A DNA stretch of 55,180 bases from a virus: IMG/VR virus record IMGVR_UViG_3300025732_000052, positions 1 to 55,180 of that record; one strand, given 5' to 3'. The notes below the pieces were generated by a model. It saw nothing but the letters and a program-made list of their open reading frames with translations, did not search any database and had not been told where the DNA came from. This document shows positions 44,562 to 50,247 of the stretch, piece after piece. How positions within the stretch are numbered: the first letter of the stretch is position 1; each line of letters starts with the position of its first letter. Position numbers and translations under genes: made by a program.

Positions 44562-44716
44562 CTTTTGAAGAAGCAAGTGACATGTATGCTATGTATAGCA
44601 TTAGTCCGGAATTAACTTGTCAGTGTGATGAATTTCACATGTGCCAACAATGCCATGAAGACGCTAAGAATGAAAGTGATCTTAATGCATTAGAGAATCA
44701 AACTTATGAAGGATAA
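44558..44716 (+). CDS. 52-residue zinc-finger-like microprotein
   Basis: The gene starts in an ATGA overlap and reads MTFEEASDMYAMYSISPELT, followed by CQCDEFHMCQQCHED, giving four Cys and two His suited to one zinc site. The rest is acidic. It ends at the base of a strong hairpin at 44716-44754. Function is unknown. Confidence 0.55.
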   Translation: MTFEEASDMYAMYSISPELTCQCDEFHMCQQCHEDAKNESDLNALENQTYEG

Positions 44717-44754
44717 ATATACAACTTGCCCTATTACCGGGTGAGTTGTATATT
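44716..44754 (+). terminator. 11-bp perfect hairpin before the tRNA
   Basis: AATATACAACT (44716-44726) pairs perfectly with AGTTGTATATT (44744-44754), with a GC-rich inner stem (GCCC with GGGT). It lies at the stop of the preceding gene and overlaps the promoter-like element of the tRNA. It may end the upstream transcript and separate it from the RNA island. Confidence 0.55.
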
Positions 44755-44756
44755 TG
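44725..44756 (+). promoter_or_regulatory. Bacteroidota-type promoter for the RNA island
   Basis: CTTG (44725-44728), then 20 nt, then TATATTTG (44749-44756), a full TAnnTTTG match. The predicted start (about 44761) falls just before the tRNA-Leu 5' end at 44763. A hairpin occupies the same bases, so transcription here may be regulated. Confidence 0.6.
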
Positions 44757-44762
44757 TACTAT

Positions 44763-44851
44763 ACTACTATGGCGGAATAGGTAGACGCGCAGGACTTAAA
44801 ATCCTGTTGTCAGTAATGACAGTGTGGGTTCAATTCCCACTGGTAGTACCA
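44763..44851 (+). tRNA. tRNA-Leu (anticodon UAA)
   Basis: A full class II tRNA: the acceptor 5' strand ACTACTA pairs with TGGTAGT (one GU); the D arm contains GCGGAATAGGTAGACGC; the anticodon stem CAGGA/TCCTG holds the loop CTTAAAA (anticodon TAA); a long variable arm (GTCAGTAATGAC) follows; the T arm is GTGGG-TTCAATT-CCCAC; and CCA is encoded (44849-44851). It decodes UUA, a frequent codon in AT-rich phages. Confidence 0.93.
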
Positions 44852-45201
44852 AAAAACAACTTCTTACAGAAGACGGATTAGCACCGTTGAAAGAAACCTT
44901 GACTCCTGGGAGTAATTACCCAAGTGAGTAAATGCCTCAAGGTTACTGTGATGGACCCTGCTCTGCCAGTGCGCACTTTAGCAACAGGTGAACAGTAAAC
45001 TATGTTCAGTAAAATCTAAAAGCATGGTGATCATGCAAGGAGTTGTTTTTTAAGATCAACCCTGTGAATAGTATTCATAGGCCATGTACCATTAAGCATA
45101 CCGTAAGAACTGCTAAATGGTCATTCTAGTTACTGGGAATACATAACTAGTAACAACCCCCAGTAAGCTTGTCTGATCAACAGAAACTGCTGGGGTTTTT
45201 T
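44851..45201 (+). ncRNA. ~350-nt structured noncoding RNA with two domains and terminator
   Basis: No significant open frame is present, but structure is strong. Domain 1 is closed by an 11-bp stem (AAAAAACAACT 44851-44861 with AGTTGTTTTTT 45041-45051) and contains hairpins such as GACGG/CCGTT, AACCTTGA/TCAAGGTT (44895-44902 with 44937-44944) and GCATG/CATGC. Domain 2 has CTGTGAAT/ATTCATAG (8 bp), ACCATT-AGCA with TGCT-AATGGT, CTAGTTA/TAACTAG and finally CCCCAG/CTGGGG followed by six T, an intrinsic terminator. The RNA begins right at the tRNA-Leu CCA end, so it may be cut from the same transcript. It resembles in context the large phage RNAs GOLLD and ROOL, which lie beside tRNAs, but is shorter and I cannot match it to either. 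Confidence 0.65.
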
Positions 45202-45203
45202 AT

Positions 45204-45320
45204 AGTCAGGTGGCGGAATGGTAGACGCTAAATGTGAAAATTGGAATTGCGGTGTGGAAGCCGTAGTTCCGCTAACAAAATCACTTTACCATTACAGGTT
45301 CAAATCCTGTCCTGACTACA
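45204..45320 (+). tRNA. tRNA-like element A (Leu-type arms, atypical centre)
   Basis: The ends are those of a tRNA: acceptor AGTCAGG/CCTGACT (7 perfect pairs), Leu-type D arm (GCGGAATGGTAGACGC) and T arm ACAGG-TTCAAAT-CCTGT. No canonical anticodon arm with a 7-nt loop is found. The centre (about 60 nt) forms instead a long extended stem (AAATGTGA/TCACTTT) topped by TTGCGG/CCGCTAA or TGCGG/CCGTA. CCA is not encoded (the end is ACA). It may be an unusual tRNA with an intron, a degenerate tRNA or a tRNA mimic. Confidence 0.6.
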
Positions 45321-45336
45321 AATAATAAATCTAAAT

Positions 45337-45504
45337 ATGACAGTTAAAGAAAATACCTTAAGTGAAATCAACACTGACGAATCTGATTTGAACGAAGTCG
45401 AAGGAACAGGTCCTTACTGCTGTAATGTGAGGATGGTATTAGCACCTTCTGAAATAGTTTATGAATGCTTAGAATGTGGTGGTTGGTGTTACAGCAGTTC
45501 TTAA
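45337..45504 (+). CDS. 55-residue Cys-rich microprotein between the tRNA-like elements
   Basis: The frame begins MTVKENTLSEINTDESDLNE and ends with a Cys-rich half (YCC at 26-28, YECLECGGWC near 43-52). The first half is acidic and may be flexible. The second could be a zinc ribbon lacking part of the usual fold, or the core of a modified peptide. It is the only gene located between the two tRNA-like elements and has no promoter of its own in view. Confidence 0.55.
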   Translation: MTVKENTLSEINTDESDLNEVEGTGPYCCNVRMVLAPSEIVYECLECGGWCYSSS

Positions 45505-45511
45505 TAAACAT

Positions 45512-45620
45512 AGTCAGGTGGCGGAATGGTAGACGCTAGAAGTGAATAGATAAGTAAGTGTATTGTCACTTAAACAACTTTACTACTTATCATACAGGTT
45601 CAAATCCTGTCCTGACTACA
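45512..45620 (+). tRNA. tRNA-like element B (Leu-type arms, atypical centre)
   Basis: It shares 28 identical bases at the 5' end and 30 at the 3' end with element A (acceptor, D and T arms) but has an unrelated centre. Here GATAAGTA pairs with TACTTATC (8 bp) and an inner hairpin TAAGTG(TATTGT)CACTTA is present, while AAGTGA/TCACTT is an alternative pairing. A normal 7-nt anticodon loop cannot be assigned. No CCA is encoded. Confidence 0.6.
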
Positions 45621-45641
45621 AAGGCTACCCAATAGTGGCCC

Positions 45642-45667
45642 TAACCAATGAGTGGTTAAAATCTTTT
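45642..45667 (+). terminator. terminator after tRNA-like element B
   Basis: TAACCA (45642-45647) pairs with TGGTTA (45653-45658), followed by AAATCTTTTT. It closes the RNA island. Confidence 0.5.
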
Positions 45668-45685
45668 TCATATCTGTATTACGTC

Positions 45686-45716
45686 AAAGGAGGTTATTGG
45701 GCCTCCTTTTTCTTTT
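45686..45716 (+). terminator. intrinsic terminator
   Basis: AAAGGAGG (45686-45693) pairs perfectly with CCTCCTTT (45702-45709) and is followed by TTCTTTT. It is the second terminator within 60 bases and isolates the RNA island from the downstream genes. Confidence 0.8.
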
Positions 45717-45757
45717 AGCAGATATATAATCTTGTAACTAATTAATAAAAACCACAT

Positions 45758-45940
45758 ATGAAAAAATTTAATTTTAAACTAGTGTCCTCATTGATAATGA
45801 CTTCATTAGGAATCACACAAATTTGTACTATGGTATTGCTTATGTTTACTGGTAATGTAAATTATCTGTATGCTGCCGTATCATTATTAGTATCAATGTT
45901 CTTTGTTATGGTATTCTTTGACCGTTTTATTGAAGATTAA
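45758..45940 (+). CDS. 60-residue two-helix membrane protein
   Basis: This protein begins MKKFNFKLVSSLIMTSLGIT and has two predicted membrane helices (about 10-31 and 36-54) with a short loop. The topology and size resemble small phage membrane proteins acting in superinfection exclusion or lysis. One base separates its stop from the next start codon. Exact role is unknown. Confidence 0.6.
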   Translation: MKKFNFKLVSSLIMTSLGITQICTMVLLMFTGNVNYLYAAVSLLVSMFFVMVFFDRFIED

Positions 45941-45941
45941 C

Positions 45942-46187
45942 ATGAGCCAGATACTTTCTTACCGTAAAACTGAAGAACCAGGTAAAATCATTCTTCTTGT
46001 CAAAGACATAAAGGGTGGTGAACATGAGGTTGGTCCCGTTAATCATATAGATTTAAACTTCTATATGCAAGGTGGACATGTGCAATCAGCATTTCCTTAT
46101 CTTAGTGTAGATCAGAGAGAGTTAATCATCTCTGGCTATACACAACAGATGTGGGATGATTTAGTGGCCGGAATCGGAGGACTGTAG
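45942..46187 (+). CDS. small soluble protein (81 aa)
   Basis: The ATG at 45942 (MSQILSYRKTEEPGKIILLV) is chosen over a longer frame that would overlap the membrane protein. The protein has a beta-rich N-terminus and helical C-terminus with a Trp (QQMWDDLVAGIGGL). It is followed by an intrinsic terminator. The function is unknown. Confidence 0.6.
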   Translation: MSQILSYRKTEEPGKIILLVKDIKGGEHEVGPVNHIDLNFYMQGGHVQSAFPYLSVDQRELIISGYTQQMWDDLVAGIGGL

Positions 46188-46235
46188 GTCGTATACTACA
46201 GTCCAATGTGTTTTTAAATATTAATATTTGTAACC

Positions 46236-46262
46236 GGGGGTGTATACGAGCACCCCTTTTTT
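46236..46262 (+). terminator. intrinsic terminator
   Basis: GGGGTG (46237-46242) pairs with CACCCC (46251-46256), followed by six T, 49 bp past the preceding stop. Confidence 0.85.
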
Positions 46263-46277
46263 AATTAAACTACTACA

Positions 46278-46910
46278 ATGAACTCTTTTACATTTAAAAA
46301 AGCAAAAAAAGTACAGTGTTTTCATGATGATAACACACAACTTATGCTGGTTATTTATGATAGCTGGCATTGGTCCTATGATTACAGTAAGAAAAAACTA
46401 AGTGTTTGGTTTGCTACAACTCCTACAAAATGGACTAAAAACATTCCTGTTCAGGACTTCTCTATTAAAATACAGACTCCTATCTATTTCAAAGATGGTA
46501 GACTATCTGTTAAGCGAAAGCCCGTTTATGAAAAACAGAGTGTAGATTGGGATCAAGATAGTGCACACTGTGTATCTTTTAAGATTTCATTCTTTAGTAA
46601 TTACTTTAATTTATCATTTGATGAATCAGTAGATGCTCTTTATGGTGATGACATTATTGTTATCCTTGAAAGTATGCGCGGATTCTTTACAGAATTTAGA
46701 GAGGAACTTAAAAGAATAAAGTCTTTTGATCTAGATACTGTAGATGCTATCTTAACATCTCTGAATTGCAGACTATGTAAGTTTGGTATGAACAACTCTA
46801 CTCCTGAAAAAGTTAGGGATGAAAGAATTCCAAAAAGATATAGTATCTTGCCGGCAACTCAATCAATATTCAATGAAGAAACTACTGATATTGACCCTCT
46901 TCCTTTCTAA
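46278..46910 (+). CDS. early protein with SSB-like C-terminal tail (210 aa)
   Basis: This 210-residue protein begins MNSFTFKKAKKVQCFHDDNT. It is beta-rich in the first 110 residues and mainly helical later, and ends EETTDIDPLPF, close to the acidic D...PF tail of bacterial single-stranded DNA-binding proteins that recruits partner enzymes. No OB-fold can be asserted from the body. It overlaps the following exported-protein gene by 38 bases. A role in DNA metabolism or interaction with the host SSB network is plausible. Confidence 0.5.
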   Translation: MNSFTFKKAKKVQCFHDDNTQLMLVIYDSWHWSYDYSKKKLSVWFATTPTKWTKNIPVQDFSIKIQTPIYFKDGRLSVKRKPVYEKQSVDWDQDSAHCVSFKISFFSNYFNLSFDESVDALYGDDIIVILESMRGFFTEFREELKRIKSFDLDTVDAILTSLNCRLCKFGMNNSTPEKVRDERIPKRYSILPATQSIFNEETTDIDPLPF

Positions 46911-47214
46911 TACATTGTACTCTCAATCTATTAAGATTAAAGTACATAAATTTGAAAGTGATGAAATCTGTCACCGGTTAACTTGTGATGATACAGCTGC
47001 TGTTATTAGTTTAGCAGAAGAAGAGGGTGTAGATAATGCCTTTGTAATGAAAGTATCAGAACAGAAGATGTTAGTTACTATGAAATGTGACGATTGTGAA
47101 GTACAGTATGTGCTTTATGATCGTTACATACACATGATTGTTAAATATTACCCAACTAAAACCCTATTTTATGACAAAAACTACAATGTTTACAAACCCA
47201 AGACCTGTGATTGA
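46873..47214 (+). CDS. exported small protein with signal peptide
   Basis: Starting at the ATG at 46873 gives 113 residues with a clear signal peptide (MKKLLILTLFLSNTLYSQS) and likely cleavage after Ser17 or Ser19. The mature part holds CHRLTCDDTAA and MKCDDCEVQYVLY, four Cys that may form disulfides in the periplasm. The longer upstream frame is rejected because it would bury the signal peptide. It overlaps the 210-residue gene. It may modify the envelope or block secondary infection. Confidence 0.6.
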   Translation: MKKLLILTLFLSNTLYSQSIKIKVHKFESDEICHRLTCDDTAAVISLAEEEGVDNAFVMKVSEQKMLVTMKCDDCEVQYVLYDRYIHMIVKYYPTKTLFYDKNYNVYKPKTCD

Positions 47215-47317
47215 AGGTAAAATCATAGGTAAAGTGTCACAGAATGGCACTATTATTGGTCTTATGGTTAAGACCGGTCAAAGAATTACAATGATGAAGT
47301 ACTCTGGTTCCGTATAA
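47171..47317 (+). CDS. 48-residue basic microprotein overlapping its neighbour
   Basis: The frame begins MTKTTMFTNPRPVIEGKIIG, is basic and beta-rich, and overlaps the exported-protein gene by 44 bases in another frame. It ends just before a terminator hairpin. Coding is plausible because it fills the gap with a steady composition, but the family is unknown. Confidence 0.45.
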   Translation: MTKTTMFTNPRPVIEGKIIGKVSQNGTIIGLMVKTGQRITMMKYSGSV

Positions 47318-47359
47318 ACTAGAGTGTTTCGTATTTAGATTAGTTATAAGTTGAAAACA

Positions 47360-47389
47360 ATGGGGGTCTATACGGTACCCCCATTTTTA
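47360..47389 (+). terminator. intrinsic terminator
   Basis: ATGGGGGT (47360-47367) pairs with ACCCCCAT (47377-47384) and is followed by TTTTT. Confidence 0.88.
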
Positions 47390-47401
47390 ATCTAAAATCC
47401 T

Positions 47402-47896
47402 ATGATATTAAAAGTTAATGATGATCTCAGTGTGACTCACACTAAATCGTACAAGAAATTGTTTATTGTTTCTCTATCCCTGAATGTAATATTATTGTTT
47501 ACATCTATGATGGATCTAAGTACCGAGATTGTCTCGGTAGTTAAAGACACTGTTACAATTGAAAAGACTGTGGAAGATATGAAACTTACTGACTCTGGCT
47601 TAACAGCTGAGTTAGTGAAGTATGGCTGTGTATTACCGGCTGTTGCTGTTGCCCAAGCTAAGATAGAATCTAGCATTGGTAAGAGTAACGTTGGTGTAAA
47701 AGCCAAGAACATGTTTGGATTAACTTACCATAAGTGTAAGTATGTAGATGGCAAACATGGTGTATATGCAAAGTATAAGTCTTACAGAGACAATGTAAGA
47801 TGCTACATTGATATACAGAATAAGTATCTACGTAAAATTGATGGTGTCTACGCCAGTGACCCAAACTACCTGAGTGCTCTTAGAGCCGCTAAATAA
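47402..47896 (+). CDS. membrane-anchored glucosaminidase (candidate endolysin)
   Basis: This 164-residue protein starts with a short cytoplasmic head, then one hydrophobic segment (KLFIVSLSLNVILLFTSM, about 19-36) and a GH73-type glucosaminidase domain (from about 60). The latter shows AVAQAKIESSIGKS with the probable catalytic E89, KNMFGLTYH and DNVRCYIDIQNKYL. GH73 enzymes cut peptidoglycan glycan strands. The N-terminal helix suggests a signal-anchor-release or membrane-held endolysin. Its position among early genes, away from the tail module, is notable. Confidence 0.72.
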   Translation: MILKVNDDLSVTHTKSYKKLFIVSLSLNVILLFTSMMDLSTEIVSVVKDTVTIEKTVEDMKLTDSGLTAELVKYGCVLPAVAVAQAKIESSIGKSNVGVKAKNMFGLTYHKCKYVDGKHGVYAKYKSYRDNVRCYIDIQNKYLRKIDGVYASDPNYLSALRAAK

Positions 47897-47934
47897 GCTC
47901 GCAATGTGGTAGTTGATTAGAGAATTAGTATATA

Positions 47935-47962
47935 AGGGCTGGGAGAAATCCTGGCCCTTTTT
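47935..47962 (+). terminator. intrinsic terminator after the glucosaminidase
   Basis: AGGGCTGGG (47935-47943) pairs with CCTGGCCCT (47950-47958, two GU pairs), followed by TTTTC. Confidence 0.75.
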
Positions 47963-48003
47963 CTAATGTGGCTACCTTGTAAATATATAAAAAATCATCT
48001 ATC

Positions 48004-48450
48004 ATGAATAACACAGAAGTTAAACAAGCAACCAAAAGAATTCAAAACCTGCAGAAGTATGGCTTTGACTTAGAAGCTGTCCAGATTATTACTGGGTATG
48101 AACAACATGTAGTTGTAAATTTTGCAACACCTATGCACAAAGTAAAGAAACATCCTAAAAAACACTTAACTCATGGACAAAAAGGCTATGTCCGTAAGTG
48201 TAAGGATATTGTAGAAGCTAAATCACCAGGATTCTGGCACAGAAAGTCAGAAAAAACTGTTACCAATGTAGAGTATCCTGATAATGTTGTAGCTGTAACT
48301 GCTAAACCTGACTTGATTAAGCCGGTTTCTCACACAATTAAAAATATTAAAGCAGACAAACCCGTGAGTTTAGTGATTGGAGAAGAGGGTAGAGCTCTAC
48401 TTATTGATATTGAAATGTTGCCAAAGGGTATTAAAATTACTTGGCAATAG
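48004..48450 (+). CDS. basic early protein (148 aa)
   Basis: This 148-residue protein begins MNNTEVKQATKRIQNLQKYG and is strongly basic, with KVKKHPKKHLTHGQKGYVRK around residue 55. That is a nucleic-acid-binding composition. The C-terminal 60 residues are beta-rich (SLVIGEEGRALLIDIEML). It may bind DNA or RNA, but no defined fold was recognised. Confidence 0.5.
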   Translation: MNNTEVKQATKRIQNLQKYGFDLEAVQIITGYEQHVVVNFATPMHKVKKHPKKHLTHGQKGYVRKCKDIVEAKSPGFWHRKSEKTVTNVEYPDNVVAVTAKPDLIKPVSHTIKNIKADKPVSLVIGEEGRALLIDIEMLPKGIKITWQ

Positions 48451-48470
48451 CCTTATAATAGAAATAACTT

Positions 48471-48509
48471 ATATATAGAGTAGTTAATTAATTTAATTAC
48501 TCTATATAT
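48471..48509 (+). promoter_or_regulatory. 17-bp hairpin directly before the 84-residue gene
   Basis: ATATATAGAGTA (48471-48482) pairs perfectly with TACTCTATATAT (48498-48509) and the stem extends by a GU and four AT pairs around a TTAAT loop. A TATATTTG element (48505-48512) is embedded at its end, but no upstream TTTG is at the right distance. It may be an operator or RNA hairpin controlling translation start. Confidence 0.5.
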
Positions 48510-48518
48510 TTGAATGAG

Positions 48519-48770
48519 ATGTTGTACCAATTAAGGAATGGTAAGGTTATAGAGTTATCTGTAGAGCAGTATCTTGACTGCACTGATGATGACTTGCAAT
48601 ACCTCATGTGCCTTAATGCCGGTGATGTAGTTGAAGACCCGTTCTTTGGTGCATCTATTAGCAGTACAACAATTACAATCCTAGAAGTTGAAGAACTAGA
48701 GATAGAGGAGATAGACCCTTCAGAGTTTGAAGCTGATATACTCCCGGAAGATTTACTTCCAGACATGTAA
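48519..48770 (+). CDS. small acidic protein (83 aa)
   Basis: The preferred start is the ATG at 48519 (MLYQLRNGKVIELSVEQYLD); a TTG at 48510 is also in frame but sits in the hairpin. The C-terminal half is strongly acidic (ILEVEELEIEEIDPSEFEAD), typical of proteins that mimic DNA or bind basic partners. A terminator follows. Function is unknown; DNA mimicry is a possible idea. Confidence 0.55.
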   Translation: MLYQLRNGKVIELSVEQYLDCTDDDLQYLMCLNAGDVVEDPFFGASISSTTITILEVEELEIEEIDPSEFEADILPEDLLPDM

Positions 48771-48793
48771 GCCGGTTAATAGCCGGTTTTTTT
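48769..48793 (+). terminator. intrinsic terminator
   Basis: A CCGG/CCGG stem (48772-48775 with 48783-48786) extended by GU and AU pairs is followed by a run of T immediately after the stop of the 83-residue gene. Confidence 0.65.
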
Positions 48794-48829
48794 ATGCATT
48801 AAACAATTTAAAAAACCCTAAAAAATATT

Positions 48830-49357
48830 ATGAACAAAGTTAAAGTTGTTGCTGATGAGTTCGGCAACGTAATCCGTGTGTCTCAAAACAATCCTGAGTA
48901 TGGTTTTGTACGTGTTGAACAAGATGCTATTGAAGTATCTAATGGTTGGGTACGTAGGAAAGTAAGATCATCTATTGTACCAGGTCTAGTATCAGACTTA
49001 AAAGCAATTGGTTGGGAAGCTAATCAAGAGTTAAGCGGTAAGATTACCGTTAAAGAATCTCTTGAGCCCATCATGGAATCTAATCCTGATTTTGGTGTTA
49101 AGCGTGCTGGTCAAGATGGTCCCGTTTGTTTATTTGAAGATCAGGCTATTTACAGACGTACTTATTACACTCTTGACACAGAAGATCAAGATGTATTTAT
49201 TCAACACACTAATGTTGATGAGATCCGTGAGTCTAATTCTAGCCGTGGAACAACAGCAGTTGCTGTAAAGCCTGCTCCTAAAGCTAAAGTAGAAGTAAAA
49301 GAAGAAGAGATTGAAGTTTCTGTAACCTCTGATTCTGACGTAACATTTGATTTCTAA
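48830..49357 (+). CDS. early protein with SSB-like acidic C-terminus (175 aa)
   Basis: This 175-residue protein begins MNKVKVVADEFGNVIRVSQN and has a beta-rich body to about residue 130. It is followed by a flexible linker (VAVKPAPKAKVEVKEEEIEV) and an acidic tail ending SDVTFDF. An N-terminal beta body, flexible linker and acidic tail with terminal Phe is the plan of phage single-stranded DNA-binding proteins. An OB-fold cannot be proved by eye. The gene is a monocistron with a terminator after it, suggesting abundant expression. Confidence 0.55.
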   Translation: MNKVKVVADEFGNVIRVSQNNPEYGFVRVEQDAIEVSNGWVRRKVRSSIVPGLVSDLKAIGWEANQELSGKITVKESLEPIMESNPDFGVKRAGQDGPVCLFEDQAIYRRTYYTLDTEDQDVFIQHTNVDEIRESNSSRGTTAVAVKPAPKAKVEVKEEEIEVSVTSDSDVTFDF

Positions 49358-49364
49358 TTAATAC

Positions 49365-49386
49365 GGGCTGGGGAAACTCAGCCCTA
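49365..49386 (+). terminator. intrinsic terminator
   Basis: GGGCTG (49365-49370) pairs with CAGCCC (49379-49384), with a T-poor but AT-rich tail. It follows the 175-residue gene. Confidence 0.6.
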
Positions 49387-49391
49387 TTATT

Positions 49392-50225
49392 ATGATTAAG
49401 TTACAAAAGACTAAGACTTTAGAGACTAAAGACAATAACAATAGTGCTAACTGCATTGCACCAAATGTAATCTACGGATGCTTTGGTGGGTGCGTTAGCA
49501 CTTACTGTTATATGTCCCGGTACAACGGGAACAGAGTTTATGTAAACACTAACGTAGATGATATCTTTAACTCTGTATTAGAGTGGGAGAAGAACTATGT
49601 TAAACAGCCGGATCAACAGGACCCTGTGTATACTATGGTAGACATAGCCTGTAATAGTGATCTAGTACTTATGCAGAAGCATATGCCTGAACCCTTGATT
49701 GATTATCTTAAGAGATATGATGACCATCCTAGACTTAACTCTACTATGGCCACTAAATATCCTTCATTACTAACTCTAGACGTTAGTAGTTTTAATAAGA
49801 AACCAAGAGTCCGGGTTAGTGTTATGCCTCAAGTATTCTCTGATATACTAGAACCTAAGATGCAAAAGATATCTGATAGAATAAAAGATATTAATAGATT
49901 AAAGGATTTAGGATGGGAGGTACACATAAACTACAGTCCAGTTATTTTCTACCCAGGTTGGGAAGAACTCTATGATGATTTATTTAATGAGATAAAACAT
50001 ATTGCCGGTGAGAATAAGTGTGAGGTTATTGCTCTTACTAATCATGCATTACAAATGCAACGGGCAAGTGTTCTAGCTCAAAACCTAATGAAATATAGCT
50101 CAGAAATAAAGAATAATGAACAGATTATGCGCTATCCTTTGAGCTACAAAACCAAATGGTTGGATACATTTAAGTACTTGTATACACAATACTTTGATAT
50201 AGACACTATTAGGTACATCTTCTAA
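49392..50225 (+). CDS. radical SAM protein resembling spore photoproduct lyase
   Basis: This 277-residue protein has C30, C34 and C39 in GCFGGCVSTYCYMSRY, an iron-sulfur motif of the radical SAM type but with CX3CX4C instead of the usual CX3CX2C. Further similarity to spore photoproduct lyase-like proteins is seen in EVHINYSPVIFYPGWEELYD (about 178-197) and the late EVIALTNHALQMQ segment. These enzymes use S-adenosylmethionine to make radicals that repair or modify DNA bases. It starts in an A-rich leader right after a terminator. The exact reaction is unknown. Confidence 0.68.
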   Translation: MIKLQKTKTLETKDNNNSANCIAPNVIYGCFGGCVSTYCYMSRYNGNRVYVNTNVDDIFNSVLEWEKNYVKQPDQQDPVYTMVDIACNSDLVLMQKHMPEPLIDYLKRYDDHPRLNSTMATKYPSLLTLDVSSFNKKPRVRVSVMPQVFSDILEPKMQKISDRIKDINRLKDLGWEVHINYSPVIFYPGWEELYDDLFNEIKHIAGENKCEVIALTNHALQMQRASVLAQNLMKYSSEIKNNEQIMRYPLSYKTKWLDTFKYLYTQYFDIDTIRYIF

Positions 50226-50247
50226 TCAACAAACTAAATTACCACAT

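Noticed and set aside
44763-45201. Group I intron or tmRNA next to tRNA-Leu
   Set aside because: The tRNA is uninterrupted, no group I P7/P3 core sequence was found, and no tmRNA tag frame or tRNA-like closing ends are present in the 350-nt RNA.
48497-48766. 89-residue Ser-rich minus-strand frame
   Set aside because: It is the antisense shadow of the acidic 83-residue gene; Ser/Ile-rich composition mirrors GAA/GAT codons.
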